Origin: JBHHZJ01 sp046758005
GTDB lineage: Bacteria; Pseudomonadota; Alphaproteobacteria; Kiloniellales; J153
DNA: 26,457 bases
Assembly (NCBI GenBank): GCA_046758005.1
Contig: JBHHZJ010000047.1
Span: forward strand, 1 to 26,457
Direction of reading: 5' to 3'
The position numbers were made by a program, and so were the translations under genes. Each line of letters starts with the position of its first letter. The first letter of the stretch is position 1. The notes under the pieces were generated by a model. That model was not told the origin of the DNA, searched no databases, and was given only the letters and a program-made list of their open reading frames with translations. Below, piece after piece: positions 1-12,323 of the stretch.

Positions 1-1994
<1,994 letters not shown>

Positions 1995-2077
1995 TCGATT
2001 TCTCGCCCCACAAAGTCAAGCACAAGAATACGGCCTCGCCCTTCCCCCGGGCGGCCCCCCAACCGCGTCCGTGCGTG

Positions 2078-3991
2078 TCAGTGCGAACCCTGCGGCCCCG
2101 CCTCTTCGAGACGGTCCGGTTCGAGCCCGCGGTCCTCGCTTTCCCTGAGCAGCCTTTGCTTGGCCTCGAGCCTGGCCAGGGCTTCCTCCGTCATGGCTTC
2201 GGCCAGACAGCGCCCCGCTTCCTCGGTTTCCGAAGCGGCCTGCCGCCAGCGGTAGACCTCAAGCACTTCCTGCACGCCGGTCCGGGCTTCGTCCGGGGCC
2301 GCGTCGGGCCGGGCAAACCGGCCGTGTACGTACACCGCGGGGCGCAAGATTCCGCCCAAAACCCCCGAATAGCCCTGCTCCGACAGGTGGCACTTCAATC
2401 CTTCGGTGTCAAGGTCTGCATGGCGCGCGGCGAGGTCGACCAGCAGGCCGCACAGCGGGCCCAGTCGGGCCCCGGAAAACTGCAGTTCCGCCAGCGCTTC
2501 CGCGTGCTCGGTGATCAGCTCGGGATGGTTGACGAGGGCGGCCAGCAGCACCTGCTCCCGCCGTGGCAGCAGCAGGCCTGGGGCTTGGCGCGCGCCCAGG
2601 CCGCCAACGAGGGCCCTGGGCGCCCTCGGGCCCGGGGCGGCCTTGCCGAACCTGCCCGGCCGGCCGGGTGCCCAGCGGCGTTGCGGCGCGCCCGGGCCCG
2701 TGGACCCGGGCCGTCCCCAGGCGCCGTAGCCGAACTCGGCGTGGAACCGCCGGTTGAGCGCCTCCCGGTAGGCCTTCCGCACGTCGGCGTCCGGGATCTG
2801 CCGCAGCCGGGCGTCGAGGGCCTGAATGAGGCCCGCCTGGCGCTCGGGCGTCGCGAAGCGCCGGCCCTCGGTCGCCATGAGCCAGATCACCTCGGACAGC
2901 GGCCGGGCGGCGGCCAGGACGGCGCGCATCGCCGCAGGTCCGCCGGCCCGCACGAGGCTGTCCGGGTCCTCGCCTTTGGGCAGCACGGCGAAGCGCAGGC
3001 TGCGCCCGGGGCGCAACTGCGCGAGCGCCCGCTCCGCCGCGCGGTAAGCGGCACGCCGGCCCGCCTCGTCGCCGTCGAGGCAGAGCACCGGCTCCTCGGC
3101 CAAGCGCCACAGCTCCGCGATCTGCTCCGCGGTCACGGCGGTGCCCAGCGGCGCCACCGCGGCCGGGAACCCGGCTTGGCTGAGCGCGATCACGTCCGTG
3201 TAGCCCTCGGCCACGATCAGCTCCCCGGTATCCAGCGCGGCCTGACGGGCGCGCGCCAGGTTGTAGAGCACCCGGCCCTTGTGGAACAGCGGCGTCTCGG
3301 GCGAATTCAGATACTTGGCCGGCGAATCGCCGAGCGCCCGGCCGCCGAAGGCGATCACCCGGCCGCGCCGGTCCGTGATCGGGAAGATGAGGCGGTCGAA
3401 GAAGTATTCGCGCACCGGGCCGCCGTCCTCCGGGCACTTGATCAGCCCGGCCTCCACCAGGGACGCGTCGTCGAGGCCCCGCGGGTTGAGCGCGGCGCGG
3501 AGCAGGCCGCGCCGGTCGGGGGCGAACCCGAGCCGGAAGGCGGCCGCGGTCTCGGGCGCGACCCCCCGCCCCTCCAGGTAGGCGCGCGCGGCCGCACCCT
3601 CGGCCCCGCGCAACCGCTCCTCGAACCAGGACGCCGCCGCTTCGAGGACTTCGAGCAGGTCCGCGTGGCGCCGCGCCGCGGCCCGGGCCTCGGGCGAGGA
3701 CCGTGGCACCGGCAGCCCCGACTCCCCGGCCAAGCGCTCGACCGCCTCGGGAAACGACAGGCCCTCGGTGCGCATGACGAAGCCGATCACGTCGCCGTGC
3801 GCGCCGCAGCCGAAGCAGTGGTAGAAACCCTTGTCCTCGCTGACCGTGAAGGACGGGGTCTTCTCGTTGTGGAACGGGCACAGGCCGACCTGCTCGCGCC
3901 CGCGCCTGACCAGCTTGACCCGGCGCGCGACGACCCCGGCCAAGGGCACGCGGGCGCGCAAATCGTCGAGGAATTCGGGGGCGAAGGTCAT
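2078..3991 (-). CDS. dnaG: DNA primase DnaG
   Basis: This protein synthesises the RNA primers for replication at the fork. The 637-residue product starts MTFAPEFLDDLR. It has the CHC2 zinc-binding domain (C38, H41, C59, C62), then a Toprim catalytic core with the acidic motifs EGYTDV and LCLDGDEAG. A Gly/Pro/Arg-rich linker near 425-475 leads to a C-terminal helicase-interaction region. The frame is open upstream to 4054, but ATG 3991 gives the family's usual N-terminus, and a good promoter ending at 4063 would start transcription just inside that longer frame. No strong Shine-Dalgarno is visible in front of 3991. An in-frame ATG at 4003 is a possible alternative start. It lies between yqeY and rpoD on one strand. 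Confidence 0.97.
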   Translation of the reverse strand: MTFAPEFLDDLRARVPLAGVVARRVKLVRRGREQVGLCPFHNEKTPSFTVSEDKGFYHCFGCGAHGDVIGFVMRTEGLSFPEAVERLAGESGLPVPRSSPEARAAARRHADLLEVLEAAASWFEERLRGAEGAAARAYLEGRGVAPETAAAFRLGFAPDRRGLLRAALNPRGLDDASLVEAGLIKCPEDGGPVREYFFDRLIFPITDRRGRVIAFGGRALGDSPAKYLNSPETPLFHKGRVLYNLARARQAALDTGELIVAEGYTDVIALSQAGFPAAVAPLGTAVTAEQIAELWRLAEEPVLCLDGDEAGRRAAYRAAERALAQLRPGRSLRFAVLPKGEDPDSLVRAGGPAAMRAVLAAARPLSEVIWLMATEGRRFATPERQAGLIQALDARLRQIPDADVRKAYREALNRRFHAEFGYGAWGRPGSTGPGAPQRRWAPGRPGRFGKAAPGPRAPRALVGGLGARQAPGLLLPRREQVLLAALVNHPELITEHAEALAELQFSGARLGPLCGLLVDLAARHADLDTEGLKCHLSEQGYSGVLGGILRPAVYVHGRFARPDAAPDEARTGVQEVLEVYRWRQAASETEEAGRCLAEAMTEEALARLEAKQRLLRESEDRGLEPDRLEEAGPQGSH

Positions 3992-4062
3992 CGCATCGCG
4001 CATTCGGGTTCGGCCAAGCCGGCCCGACTTTAGTCGACCCGACCGGTCCCCCACAGTGAACG

Positions 4063-4091
4063 CTTATAGAACGGATTCGCCCCGGCGGCAA
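4063..4091 (-). promoter_or_regulatory. Candidate sigma-70 promoter for dnaG (and possibly rpoD)
   Basis: On the minus strand, TTGCCG (4091-4086) is followed after exactly 17 bp by TATAAG (4068-4063). Transcription would begin near 4056 and leave a leader of about 65 nt before the dnaG ATG. This supports 3991 rather than 4054 as the dnaG start. It is a pattern match only. Confidence 0.5.
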
Positions 4092-4211
4092 AAAGCCGTG
4101 GACGGCTCTGTGGATCGCGCCGGGAAAACCCTGGGAACGGCCCCGCGGCAAGCGGGGAGAGTCGCCGCCAAGCCCTTGAAGTACGGCGCCCGCAGCCCCG
4201 GGGCGGGGCCC

Positions 4212-4667
4212 TCAGGCGAGCTGTTCCTTGACCAGCGCGCTGGCCCTGCCGAAGTCCATGCGCCCGGCGTAGCGCTCCTTGAGCGTCCCCATGACCCGGC
4301 CCATGTCCTTGATCGTGCTGGCCTTCAGCTCGTCGATCACCTCGCTGACCGCGCCGCGCATCTCGTCTTCGTCGAGCTGCTTCGGCAGAAACCGCTCGAT
4401 GACCTCGATCTCCGCCGTCTCCTTGTCGACCAGGTCCTGGCGGTTGGCCTTTTGGTACATCTCGATCGACTCCTGGCGCTGGCGAATCATCTTCCGGAGC
4501 ATCTCGAGGATCTCATCCTCGCTGATGCCGTCGGAATTGCCCTTGCCCCGGGCCGCGATGTCGCGGTCCTTGAGCGCGGCCAGGATCAGGCGCAAGGTCG
4601 AGACTGCGCATTGTTCCTTGGCCTTCATCGCGTCCTTGAGCGCATCGCTCAGGCGGGTACGGAACAT
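4212..4667 (-). CDS. yqeY: GatB/YqeY domain protein
   Basis: This small 151-residue protein of the GatB/YqeY family starts MFRTRLSDALKDAMKAKE. The family shares the helical domain found at the C-terminus of the GatB subunit of tRNA amidotransferase. Its own role is not well defined, and association with aminoacyl-tRNA metabolism is inferred from that domain. The whole product is helical and charged, with the characteristic segments ISEDEILEMLRKMIRQR and ERFLPKQLDEDEM. A GTG nine bases upstream (4676) is possible, but ATG 4667 is preferred because a GGAG lies about 8 nt before it. It is the first gene of the yqeY-dnaG-rpoD series and is divergent from carA. Confidence 0.92.
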   Translation of the reverse strand: MFRTRLSDALKDAMKAKEQCAVSTLRLILAALKDRDIAARGKGNSDGISEDEILEMLRKMIRQRQESIEMYQKANRQDLVDKETAEIEVIERFLPKQLDEDEMRGAVSEVIDELKASTIKDMGRVMGTLKERYAGRMDFGRASALVKEQLA

Positions 4668-4753
4668 GGCTCCCACTCCAGCGGCTCTCGGAGGGCGCCG
4701 AGGGTAGCGGAATTCGGGCCAAATAGCAAAGCTTCCGGAAAGCCGTAATACAT

Positions 4754-4815
4754 TGATATAACATGATAAATCTTGCCGCCATCCCCTTGACCCCGGGGAA
4801 TCTTTCCCGTAAAGA
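4754..4815 (+). promoter_or_regulatory. Candidate carA promoters in an AT-rich island
   Basis: The divergent yqeY-carA region (4668-4929) contains a short AT-rich patch that is rare in this GC-rich DNA. An extended -10 element (TGA followed by TATAAC) lies at 4754-4762. A second candidate is TTGACC at 4787-4792, then 17 bp, then TAAAGA at 4810-4815. Either would give a carA leader of roughly 105-160 nt. I see no convincing attenuator or pyrimidine-responsive structure in that leader. Which element is used cannot be decided by eye. Confidence 0.35.
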
Positions 4816-4929
4816 AGGGCCGCGCCGCCACCCCGGACGCGCGGGACTCGCGCCGCCGCGCGACACCGAAGTCGTCAGCGCGGCCGCGCCGCCGGTGGGC
4901 GCGGCGCCGTTGCATAAGGACGGCCCCGT

Positions 4930-6135
4930 ATGACTCCTGCCAGCCCCGCCGCCGCGTCCGCCGCGACCGGACGTCCCGACAACGCGCGCCGCGCCGAGGC
5001 GACCGCCGCGCTCGTGCTCCCGGACGGCACGGTGTTCTGGGGCCGGGGCGTGGGCGCGGCCGGCACGGCGGTCGGCGAGGTCTGCTTCAACACCTCGATC
5101 ACGGGCTACCAGGAGATCATCACCGATCCCTCGTACGCCGGTCAGATCATCACCTTCACCTTTCCGCACATCGGCAACGTCGGGACCAACCCCGAGGACA
5201 TCGAGACGCCGACCCCGGCGGCGCGCGGTGTGGTGCTGCGCGCGCCGATCACGGAGCCGTCCAACTGGCGCGCGGCGCAGCCGCTCGACGCCTGGCTCAA
5301 GACGCACGGCCTGGTCGGCATCGCCGGGGTCGACACCCGCGCGCTGACCCGGCGCATCCGCGATCTGGGCGCGCCCAACGGCTGCCTCGCGCACGCGCCC
5401 GGCGGCCTGCCGGATCCCGCCGTCCTGCAGGCCCAGGCGGCCGCCTGGCCGGGCCTGGAGGGCATGGACCTGGCCGGCGAGGTCACCTGCCGCCAGACCT
5501 ACCGCTGGGACCAGACGCGCTGGGTCCGGGGCCGGGGCTACGGCACGCTGGCCCGGCCCAAGCACCACGTGGTCGCCGTCGACTACGGCGCCAAGCGCAA
5601 CATCCTGCGCTGCCTGGCCTCGCTCGGCTGCCGGGTGACCGTGGTCCCGGCCACCGCCTCGGCCGAGGACATCCTGCGCCACGATCCGGACGGGATCTTC
5701 CTGTCCAACGGGCCCGGCGACCCGGCGGCGACGGGCCGCTACGCGGTGGCCGAGGTCCGGAAGCTGCTCGCCAGCGGCCTGCCGCTCTTCGGCATCTGCC
5801 TCGGCCACCAGATCCTCGCCCTGGCGCTGGGGGCGAGCACCAAGAAGATGCACCTCGGCCACCGCGGCGCCAACCACCCGGTCAAGGACCTGGCCACCGG
5901 CAAGGTCGAGATCACCTCGCAGAACCACGGCTTCGTGGTCGTGCCCGAGTCGCTGCCCGACGGCGTCGAGGTCAGCCACGTCTCGCTGTTCGACGGCACC
6001 AACGAGGGCCTGCGGGTCAGGGACCGACCGGTGTTCTCGGTGCAGTACCACCCCGAGGCCTCGCCCGGCCCGCGCGACAGCCACTACCTCTTCGAGCGCT
6101 TCGTGGCGATGATCGAGGCTAAAGGCGGGCAATGA
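4930..6135 (+). CDS. carA: Carbamoyl-phosphate synthase small (glutaminase) subunit
   Basis: CarA hydrolyses glutamine and channels ammonia to CarB for carbamoyl phosphate, the precursor of pyrimidines and arginine. The 401-residue product has a Pro/Ala-rich N-terminal extension (about 22 residues). The CPSase small-chain domain follows (SITGYQEIITDPSYAGQ), then a class I glutamine amidotransferase domain with nucleophile C290 (GICLGHQ) and the pair H374/E376 (QYHPEAS). AAGGACG precedes the ATG at a normal distance. The end is odd. After SHYLFERFVAMIEA the protein finishes KGGQ and stops at 6133-6135, while a second copy of this 3' end lies at 6667-6741 with a different tail (HKPAH). The present C-terminus therefore seems to come from inserted DNA. 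The change is a few terminal residues, so activity is probably retained. Confidence 0.96.
   Translation: MTPASPAAASAATGRPDNARRAEATAALVLPDGTVFWGRGVGAAGTAVGEVCFNTSITGYQEIITDPSYAGQIITFTFPHIGNVGTNPEDIETPTPAARGVVLRAPITEPSNWRAAQPLDAWLKTHGLVGIAGVDTRALTRRIRDLGAPNGCLAHAPGGLPDPAVLQAQAAAWPGLEGMDLAGEVTCRQTYRWDQTRWVRGRGYGTLARPKHHVVAVDYGAKRNILRCLASLGCRVTVVPATASAEDILRHDPDGIFLSNGPGDPAATGRYAVAEVRKLLASGLPLFGICLGHQILALALGASTKKMHLGHRGANHPVKDLATGKVEITSQNHGFVVVPESLPDGVEVSHVSLFDGTNEGLRVRDRPVFSVQYHPEASPGPRDSHYLFERFVAMIEAKGGQ
6064..6119 (+). repeat. 56-bp direct repeat, copy 1 (inside carA 3' end)
   Basis: Bases 6064-6119 match 6667-6722 with a constant offset of 603 bp and one mismatch (C at 6090, G at 6693). The match stops exactly where the carA tail changes (6120 onward). 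The repeat encodes the CarA segment from PGPRDS to MIEA in this copy. Confidence 0.97.
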
Positions 6136-6388
6136 GATGGTCGTAGTCGCTGTGCGAGCCGATCCAGAACCAGACCAGTGTGTCATCCTCCAACATGCCA
6201 AGCGCCCGCCACCCGCGACTTACACGGATCGAGAATACGGGTTCGCGCGCCTTGACCCGCTTGAAGTGGAGCGACGGATGCAGGTAATTGGCCTGCCAAA
6301 GCTCGAAGGCTTTCCGTGCGCGGCCCTGAATTTCCAAAGGGAGCTTGTCGAAGCAGTCCCAGAATTCCGGCGTCGCGCGAGCGCGCAT
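6119..6388 (-). CDS. RelE/ParE-like toxin of a type II toxin-antitoxin pair
   Basis: This 89-residue protein is similar in pattern to RelE/ParE/HigB-type toxins, which are compact folds ending in a strand-rich core. Supporting segments are PEFWDCFDKLP, ARKAFELW, and the C-terminal run VSRGWRALGML, DTLVWFWIGSHSDYDHLI. RelE-type members cleave mRNA on the ribosome and ParE members poison gyrase. Sequence alone does not tell which applies here. The start ATG (6388-6386) overlaps the antitoxin stop by one base (TGATG), implying translational coupling. A GTG one codon earlier is also possible. The stop (6121-6119) lies inside the carA coding region, so the two genes converge and overlap by 17 bp. 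The gene lies within the inserted cassette. Confidence 0.82.
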   Translation of the reverse strand: MRARATPEFWDCFDKLPLEIQGRARKAFELWQANYLHPSLHFKRVKAREPVFSIRVSRGWRALGMLEDDTLVWFWIGSHSDYDHLIARL

Positions 6389-6666
6389 CACCTTTTGTCG
6401 AAATTCAAAGGTGTCGTTTTGCCTTGCCGGTATTCCTCGCGCGTCTCTTTTGCCAGTTTCTCCAGGGCTTCCTGGGAGCGAGCGAACGCCTCGGCCCAGC
6501 GCCGCTCGTCCTCCATTTCTTCGAGGATTATGGCAGCCAGGGCATCCTGCTCCGCCTCTGGCAGTTTGGCGGCACGGTCGAGGACCTCTTTCAAGAGCTT
6601 GGTCATACGCGCAATAATATCAGGGTCGCGGGTCCGCTTCGTTAACTTTTTCTTCTCCTTGCGCCA
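6120..6666. mobile_element. Inserted toxin-antitoxin cassette splitting carA from carB
   Basis: A 547-bp block lies between two copies of the carA 3' end and carries two minus-strand genes (toxin 6119-6388, antitoxin 6388-6606). Its base composition is visibly less GC-rich than the carA and carB coding DNA on either side. It contains no transposase or integrase and no terminal inverted repeats that I can see. The second repeat copy continues into HKPAH and a TGA at 6739-6741, only 7 bp before the carB ATG. That looks like the ancestral carA-carB junction, so the block is best read as an insertion that duplicated the carA end. The mechanism is unknown. Confidence 0.8.
6388..6606 (-). CDS. Antitoxin partner (small acidic helical protein)
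   Basis: This 72-residue product starts MTKLLKEVLDRAAKLPEAEQ and ends TTPLNFDKR. It is predominantly helical with a charged middle (LEEMEDERRWAEAFARSQ), as in the short antitoxins encoded directly before RelE/ParE-like toxins. I do not see a clear helix-turn-helix or ribbon-helix-helix, so its DNA-binding class is open. It precedes the toxin and shares a base with its start, the usual antitoxin-first order. The frame is open further upstream, but the extra part reads antisense to the carA repeat and is unlikely to be coding. No clear Shine-Dalgarno precedes the ATG. A TATTAT seven bases upstream could be a -10 for a nearly leaderless transcript. Confidence 0.75.
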   Translation of the reverse strand: MTKLLKEVLDRAAKLPEAEQDALAAIILEEMEDERRWAEAFARSQEALEKLAKETREEYRQGKTTPLNFDKR

Positions 6667-6722
6667 CCCGGCCCGCGCGACAGCCACTACCTGTTCGAGC
6701 GCTTCGTGGCGATGATCGAGGC
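6667..6722 (+). repeat. 56-bp direct repeat, copy 2 (orphan carA end)
   Basis: This is the second copy of 6064-6119, with a single C-to-G difference at 6693 that changes the third base of a leucine codon. It is followed directly by the HKPAH tail and a stop. Confidence 0.97.
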
Positions 6723-6741
6723 GCACAAACCCGCGCATTGA
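6667..6741 (+). pseudogene. Remnant of the original carA 3' end
   Basis: This stretch would encode the last part of CarA (PGPRDS to MIEAHKPAH, then TGA at 6739-6741) but has no start codon or upstream part of its own. Its stop lies 7 bp before the carB ATG, a spacing normal for a coupled carAB operon. It is therefore inferred to be the authentic carA terminus, displaced by the cassette. Confidence 0.8.
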
Positions 6742-6748
6742 ACCGCCC

Positions 6749-10009
<3,261 letters not shown>

Positions 10010-10086
10010 GCTTCGCGCTTATCCTGAACGCGAGGTTTTCGCTTCTTCCCCATTGCGAGCAAGGGTTTGGCGTCGGTTGATCACTC

Positions 10087-10563
10087 ATGAGTGAAAAGAT
10101 TCCCATGACAGCCGAAGGCTTGGCGCGCCTGGAAGAAGAGCTGCGACATCTGAAGAACGAGGCGCGGCCCGAGGTGATCCGCGCGATCGCCGAGGCGCGC
10201 GCTCACGGCGATCTGTCCGAAAACGCCGAATACCACGCCGCCCGCGACCGTCAGAGCTTCATCGAGGGCCGGGTCGGCGAGATCGAGGACAAGATCGCCC
10301 GCGCCGAGGTGATCGACGTTTCGAAGCTTTCCGGCAAGACGGTCATGTTCGGGGCCACGGTGACGCTCATCGACGAGGACACGGAGGAGAAGCTGACCTA
10401 TCAGCTCGTCGGCGAGGACGAGGCCGATATAAAGCAGGGCCGCCTGGGGATCACCGCCCCGTTGGCGCGCGCGCTCATCGGCAAGACGGTCGGCGACGTC
10501 GTCGAGGTCAACACGCCGAAGGGCGAGAAGGCCTACGAAATCCGTACCGTGAAGTTCATCTGA
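10087..10563 (+). CDS. greA: Transcription elongation factor GreA
   Basis: GreA rescues backtracked RNA polymerase by stimulating cleavage of the nascent RNA 3' end. The 158-residue length is typical. The N-terminal antiparallel coiled coil (about 1-75) includes the conserved tip region with the acidic pair in GDLSENAEYHAARDRQ. The C-terminal FKBP-like domain (about 80-158) carries the usual PLARALIGKTVGD segment and ends YEIRTVKFI. It lies 77 bp after carB on the same strand, an arrangement common in alphaproteobacteria. Its last 8 bp overlap the end of the convergent Lrp-type gene. Confidence 0.97.
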   Translation: MSEKIPMTAEGLARLEEELRHLKNEARPEVIRAIAEARAHGDLSENAEYHAARDRQSFIEGRVGEIEDKIARAEVIDVSKLSGKTVMFGATVTLIDEDTEEKLTYQLVGEDEADIKQGRLGITAPLARALIGKTVGDVVEVNTPKGEKAYEIRTVKFI

Positions 10564-11098
10564 CGGGCGCCCGGACGCGCCCCGACGCGGCTGACGAGGC
10601 GCGGCGCTCATCGTCCGTCTGCGGGCCGCCCGCCTCGATCGGCACGCCGGCCAGATCCTTGGACGTGCGAATCACCTGGATCGTCTGCACGGTGACCACG
10701 TGTGGCGCGGAGGTCAGCTGGGTGGTCAGCTCGTTCTCGTGCGCGGTGTTGCGGGCCACGATCCTGAGCACGAAGTCGCTGGGACCGCGGGCCATGTGGC
10801 ACTCGCGCACCTCGGGCCACTTGGCGATCATGCGCTCGAAGGCGGTGAGCACGCTCTCGGACTGGCTGTCGAGGCCGACCAGCGCAAAGAACATGACCTC
10901 GAAGCCGAGCGCCTCGCCATTGAGTTCGGCATGATAGCCGCGGACGAAGCCGGCCTCCTCGAGCGCCCGGACCCGGCGCAGGCACGGCGGCGCGGAAATG
11001 CCCGCCCGGCGGGCCAGCTCGACGTTGGTGATGCGCCCGTCGTCCTGGAGATCCTTCAGGATGTGCAAATCGATCCGATCGAGCTTGACCCGACGCAT
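10556..11098 (-). CDS. Lrp/AsnC family transcriptional regulator
   Basis: This 180-residue DNA-binding regulator is of the leucine-responsive/AsnC (feast-famine) family. The N-terminal winged helix-turn-helix occupies about residues 5-55 (LDRIDLHILKDLQDDGRITNVELARRAGIS, then the recognition helix APPCLRRVRALEEAG). A C-terminal RAM/ActD ligand-sensing domain follows (about 65-145) with GPSDFVLRIVA. The last 25 residues are a disordered Arg/Ala-rich tail. ATG 11098 is chosen over an upstream in-frame start (11179) because a GGGGGAC lies about 7 nt before it and the product then begins at the family's normal N-terminus. It converges on greA and is divergent from the ELM1-like gene. The effector, probably an amino acid, and the targets are unknown. 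Confidence 0.93.
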   Translation of the reverse strand: MRRVKLDRIDLHILKDLQDDGRITNVELARRAGISAPPCLRRVRALEEAGFVRGYHAELNGEALGFEVMFFALVGLDSQSESVLTAFERMIAKWPEVRECHMARGPSDFVLRIVARNTAHENELTTQLTSAPHVVTVQTIQVIRTSKDLAGVPIEAGGPQTDDERRASSAASGRVRAPVR

Positions 11099-11150
11099 GA
11101 CAGGTCCCCCGGGGAAACGTTTCAGCGCGGGAAGGTCCTCCTGCGCAACT

Positions 11151-11179
11151 ATATTACCGGCGCTTTCCGGCCCCGCCAA
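11151..11179 (-). promoter_or_regulatory. Candidate promoter for the Lrp-type gene
   Basis: On the minus strand TTGGCG (11179-11174) is followed after 17 bp by TAATAT (11156-11151), giving a leader of about 45 nt. A 10-bp palindrome GAAACGTTTC at 11114-11123 falls within that leader and could be an autoregulatory site, which is speculative. Confidence 0.4.
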
Positions 11180-11207
11180 GCCTTGCGACGTGCCTCCTTT
11201 CCGGTCC

Positions 11208-11236
11208 TTGTCAGGCTGCGCGACAAACGCGATAGT
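11208..11236 (+). promoter_or_regulatory. Candidate promoter giving a leaderless ELM1-like mRNA
   Basis: TTGTCA (11208-11213), 17 bp, then GATAGT (11231-11236) ends only 8 bp before the ATG at 11245. Transcription would begin at or next to the start codon. No Shine-Dalgarno is visible upstream of that ATG, which is consistent with leaderless translation. Confidence 0.35.
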
Positions 11237-11244
11237 CCCGCCCC

Positions 11245-12267
11245 ATGAACGACGCGACGGCCGCCCTGGCGCGCACCTGCTGGGTGATGAGCGACGGCAA
11301 GGCCGGGATGGAGGTTCAGGGCCTCGGCCTGGCCGAGGCGCTCGGCTTCGACCCGGCGGTCAAGCGCATCGCGGTGCGCCGCCCCTGGCGTTGGCTGCCG
11401 CCGCCGCTGGTCCCTAGTCCGCTCGACCGCCTCGGCCCGGGCGCCGACGCCCTCGAGGCGCCGTGGCCGGACGTGCTGATCGCCTGCGGGCGGCAGACGG
11501 TCGCCCTTTCGCTTGCCATCAGGCGCGCCAGCGCCGAGCGCACCTTCACGGTGCAGATCCAGAATCCCGTCGTCGATCCGGCAAGGTTCGACGCCGTCGT
11601 CACCCCGCGGCACGACCGGCTGAGCGCGCCCAACGTAATCGAAACGACCGGCGGGCTGAACCGGATCACACCGGCGCGCCTGGCCGAGGCGGCGGCGCGC
11701 TTCGCACCCCAATTCAACGGCCTGCCGCGGCCGCGCGTGGCCGTCCTGCTCGGTGGCGACAACAAGGTCTACCGGATGACCCGGGAAGTCGTCGCGCGCC
11801 TGGGCCGGCAGCTCGCCGAGCTCTCGCGCCGCGAAGGTGCGGGCCTGCTGGTCACGCCGTCGCGGCGCACCAGCGCGAAGGCCATGGCCATCCTGCGCCG
11901 GACGCTAACGGGCATCCCCGCATACGTGTGGGACGGGCGCGGCGACAATCCTTACCTGGCCTTGCTCGCCCTGGCCGACGCCCTCGTCGTGACCGCCGAT
12001 TCGGTCAACATGGTCTCGGAGGCCGCGACCACGGGCAAGCCGGTCTTCATCGTCGAGTTGAAGGGCGGCTCGGAGAAGTTCCGGCGCTTCCACCGGGCCT
12101 TGCGCGACGGCGGCGTCACCCGGCCCTTCGTGGGCCATTTGGAGACGTGGAGCTACGCGCCCCTGCGCGACACGGAACGCGTCGCCGCCGAGATCCGTCG
12201 GCGCCTGGCGGAACGCGCCGCCGGGCCGGGCGCGCCCCGGTCGCACGCCCTGAGCGGCGTCGGTTGA
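11245..12267 (+). CDS. ELM1-like (mitochondrial fission ELM1 family) protein
   Basis: This 340-residue protein belongs to the ELM1/DUF1022 family, named for the plant mitochondrial fission factor ELM1 but widespread in alphaproteobacteria, where its role is not established. Recognisable segments are the N-terminal WVMSDGKAGMEVQGLGLAEAL, the central PWPDVLIACGRQTVALS and FTVQIQNPVVDP, and the C-terminal block ALVVTADSVNMVSEAATTGKPVFI. The latter resembles the nucleotide-sugar-binding half of GT-B glycosyltransferases. A glycosyltransferase-like activity is an inference from fold resemblance, not shown. There is no signal peptide or membrane segment. It is the first of three co-directional genes, with a 56-bp gap to the next. 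Confidence 0.85.
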   Translation: MNDATAALARTCWVMSDGKAGMEVQGLGLAEALGFDPAVKRIAVRRPWRWLPPPLVPSPLDRLGPGADALEAPWPDVLIACGRQTVALSLAIRRASAERTFTVQIQNPVVDPARFDAVVTPRHDRLSAPNVIETTGGLNRITPARLAEAAARFAPQFNGLPRPRVAVLLGGDNKVYRMTREVVARLGRQLAELSRREGAGLLVTPSRRTSAKAMAILRRTLTGIPAYVWDGRGDNPYLALLALADALVVTADSVNMVSEAATTGKPVFIVELKGGSEKFRRFHRALRDGGVTRPFVGHLETWSYAPLRDTERVAAEIRRRLAERAAGPGAPRSHALSGVG

Positions 12268-12323
12268 TCTTTCGGCCCCGAGCCGATAAGTAGGACGGAC
12301 ACCCACGCAAAGGGAAAGGTTCG

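Noticed and set aside
2075..4151. Long open frames on both strands over dnaG (652 and 580 codons)
   Set aside because: They are other-frame shadows of dnaG, which has all expected motifs. Arg/Ala/Pro/Gly-rich composition indicates non-coding frames.
4513..6201. Minus-strand open frame of 562 codons across carA and the yqeY start
   Set aside because: It spans two unrelated genes and their promoter region, with antisense-type composition.
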